Source: Bordetella parapertussis
GTDB lineage: Bacteria > Cyanobacteriota > Cyanobacteriia > PCC-6307 > Cyanobiaceae
Length of the DNA stretch: 5,428 nucleotides
Assembly (NCBI GenBank): GCA_943324725.2
Contig: CALPMR020000207.1
Span: 1-5,428 of the forward strand
Direction of reading: 5' to 3'
The notes under the pieces were generated by a model, which worked only from the letters and a program-made list of their open reading frames with translations, was not told the DNA's origin and did no database searches. A program made the position numbers and the translations under genes. Of this stretch, positions 4,872 to 5,428 are shown piece after piece (position 1 is the stretch's first letter; the number at the start of each line of letters is the position of its first letter).

Positions 4872-5428
4872 TCAAACGGTGAGCCGTGAGATCTGCAATT
4901 CCCGGTTCATCACCTTCAGGCGCTGAAGATCGCTGAAGACTTCCTCGGGCATCCCCTTGGGCAGATCGACAGTGCTGTGGGCGTCAAAGATGCGGATGCG
5001 TCCGATCGAGCGACCGGTGATGCCGGCTTCATTGGCAATGGCGCCCACGATGTTGCCGGGTTTGACCCGATCGCGCCAGCCCACCTCAATGCGGAAGCGC
5101 TCCATGTGGGCCTCGGGCGGGCCATCCTGGCGATCGGGGAGGACGCGGCGTGCCCCGCCGCCATCGCGATCGCCGCGCTCCCGATCGAAGCCGCCGTCGC
5201 GGGATCCCTCCCGGGAGGCGGGACGGGGGGACGTCCAGCGCTCTTCTCCTTGCTGCAGCAGTGGTTTGCTGCCGAGGCTGAGGGCCAGGGCGGCCACGGC
5301 CAGTTGTTCACCGCTGCAGCCCTTTTCCTGACAGACCCGCTGCACGATCTCAGCGAGCAGGGCCAGTTCCTCCTCGCTGCGCCCCTGGCCCTCGAGGCCC
5401 TGGGTGAGGCGTTCGCGCAGGCGGTCGA
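4872..5428 (-). CDS. deaD: DEAD-box RNA helicase, C-terminal part (DeaD/CsdA type)
   Basis: The frame enters from the right edge and ends at a TGA at 4874-4872, so the gene's 5' part, including both helicase core domains, lies outside. About 184 residues are visible. Residues 1-60 form a charged helical region (RERLTQGLEG, then EEELALLAEIVQ and QLAVAALALSL) that matches the dimerisation or linker region after the helicase core of DeaD proteins. Residues 62-107 are an Arg/Gly/Asp-rich low-complexity linker. Residues 108-181 are the DbpA/CsdA RNA-binding domain, an RRM-like fold, with EVGWRDRVKPGNIVGAIANE at 114-133, IGRIRIFD at 141-148 and the hallmark STVDLPKGMP at 151-160. These helicases unwind structured RNA with ATP and serve ribosome assembly and cold adaptation; cyanobacterial relatives include CrhR. 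With no core motifs visible, the subfamily rests on the C-terminal domain and linker. Confidence 0.93.
   Translation of the reverse strand, partial: DRLRERLTQGLEGQGRSEEELALLAEIVQRVCQEKGCSGEQLAVAALALSLGSKPLLQQGEERWTSPRPASREGSRDGGFDRERGDRDGGGARRVLPDRQDGPPEAHMERFRIEVGWRDRVKPGNIVGAIANEAGITGRSIGRIRIFDAHSTVDLPKGMPEEVFSDLQRLKVMNRELQISRLTV

Noticed and set aside
5166..5173. One HIP1 octamer GCGATCGC as proof of a cyanobacterium
   Set aside because: A single copy in 5.4 kb of GC-rich DNA is not informative; the taxonomic inference rests on gene content instead.

Overview
The window looks like a stretch of GC-rich cyanobacterial chromosome, most likely from a picocyanobacterium of the Synechococcus/Cyanobium type. 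This is an inference from three things: a short single-RRM protein with a glycine-rich tail beside a DEAD-box RNA helicase, strong G/C preference at third codon positions, and small proteins that look like picocyanobacterial hypotheticals. No rRNA, tRNA, insertion sequence, CRISPR array or phage gene was seen. The gene content is ordinary, and the interest lies in how the genes are joined.

Layout, left to right. Positions 1-291 (+) hold the 3' end of a probable membrane protein. It converges across a 217-nt noncoding gap, containing hairpins and a direct repeat, on a leftward cluster. Read 5' to 3' on the minus strand, that cluster is: an RRM RNA-binding protein (3918-3478), a type I ABC exporter half-transporter (about 3464-1647), a possible 63-codon small ORF (1650-1459), and a LytR-CpsA-Psr (LCP) envelope protein (1462-509). 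The junctions are very tight. There are 13 nt between the RRM stop and the likely TTG start of the ABC gene, then a GTGA and an ATGA four-base overlap on either side of the small ORF. The four may therefore be one transcript.

Right of the RRM gene is a 383-nt divergent noncoding region (3919-4301), followed by a small rightward hypothetical gene (4302-4502). That gene converges on a short exported four-cysteine protein (4848-4543, minus). The right edge carries the C-terminal part of a DeaD/CsdA-type DEAD-box RNA helicase (minus, 4872 to beyond 5428), complete with its C-terminal RNA-binding domain. An alternative TTG start of the exported protein overlaps the helicase stop as TTGA, so these two may be co-translated.

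Functionally there are two themes. One is RNA remodelling: the RRM protein and the helicase belong to families that respond to cold in cyanobacteria. The other is envelope building or export: the ABC exporter, the LCP enzyme and the exported cysteine protein. Both probable operons on the minus strand begin with an RNA-handling gene and continue into envelope or secreted products. I found no convincing evidence of a wholly new system. The best leads are the overlapping small ORF, the RRM-to-exporter junction inside a repeat, and the helicase-linked secreted protein.
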